From contig VBOC01000054.1 in the NCBI GenBank assembly GCA_005877655.1, forward strand, positions 3,474-17,870: a stretch of 14,397 nt of DNA, read 5' to 3'. A program made the translations under genes and the position numbers. The DNA is from Ignavibacteria bacterium (lineage in GTDB: Bacteria > Bacteroidota > Ignavibacteria > UBA10030 > SZUA-254). The notes beneath the pieces were generated by a model. That model was not told where the DNA came from. It saw nothing but the letters and a program-made list of their open reading frames with translations, and ran no database searches. Positions 14,397 through 14,397 of this stretch are shown one piece after another; within the stretch, counting starts at the first letter, position 1, and the number at the start of each line of letters is the position of its first letter.

Positions 14397-14397
14397 A

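Noticed and set aside
1..14397. Tandem repeat, CRISPR, tRNA or transposon signals
   Set aside because: Reading both strands by eye I saw no regularly spaced repeats, no cloverleaf with a TTCGA-type arm, no transposase motif and no long inverted repeats other than the terminator described. A computed scan would be more sensitive.

Overview
The window is a GC-rich, densely coded bacterial segment with mostly conventional Shine-Dalgarno sites (AAAGGAG, GGAGG, AAAGGGG). It reads as a chromosomal locus of a Gram-negative bacterium. A NagB-like/PIG-L fusion protein, a bacterial GH47 mannosidase and a polysaccharide-type gene cluster are compatible with an FCB-superphylum or Ignavibacteria-like lineage. 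That placement is a weak inference; no taxonomic marker gene is present. I see no rRNA, tRNA, CRISPR array, insertion sequence or phage module.

Left part (1-4385): the 3' portion of a beta-type N4/N6 DNA methyltransferase (+) converges with a HOGA1-like aldolase of the DapA superfamily (-). A short divergent promoter region then leads to a full-length MgtA-type Mg2+ P-type ATPase (+). Middle part (4386-8547): directly abutting mgtA is a large fusion of a NagB-like sugar-phosphate isomerase domain with a PIG-L/LmbE-type deacetylase domain. After a promoter come a small exported DUF1059-like protein and an exported GH47 alpha-mannosidase with all expected catalytic acids. A strong intrinsic terminator sits inside the 3' end of the DUF1059-like gene, just ahead of the mannosidase. 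The NagB/PIG-L protein and GH47 suggest amino-sugar and glycan processing.

Right part (8551-14396): a tightly packed minus-strand operon, in transcription order: a partial gene of unknown function (possibly the end of an acyltransferase); a disrupted COG3919-like ATP-grasp ligase; an intact paralogous ATP-grasp ligase; a fusion of a CelD/BioF2-type GNAT acyltransferase with a proline-dehydrogenase-like domain; and a membrane GT2 glycosyltransferase. Neighbouring genes overlap or sit within about 15 nt of each other. I infer a pathway that decorates a surface glycan or makes a small conjugate: ATP-dependent amide or ester ligation, acyl transfer, a flavin-type oxidation (or binding) step on an amino-acid-like group, and glycosyl transfer. 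This operon, above all the acyltransferase-PRODH fusion, is the best candidate for an undescribed system.

The second ATP-grasp copy lacks two roughly 20-residue blocks present in its neighbour. Each loss shifts the frame, together they restore it, and it also has an altered EINPR-type motif. It is probably a decaying duplicate, unless the assembly is wrong there.
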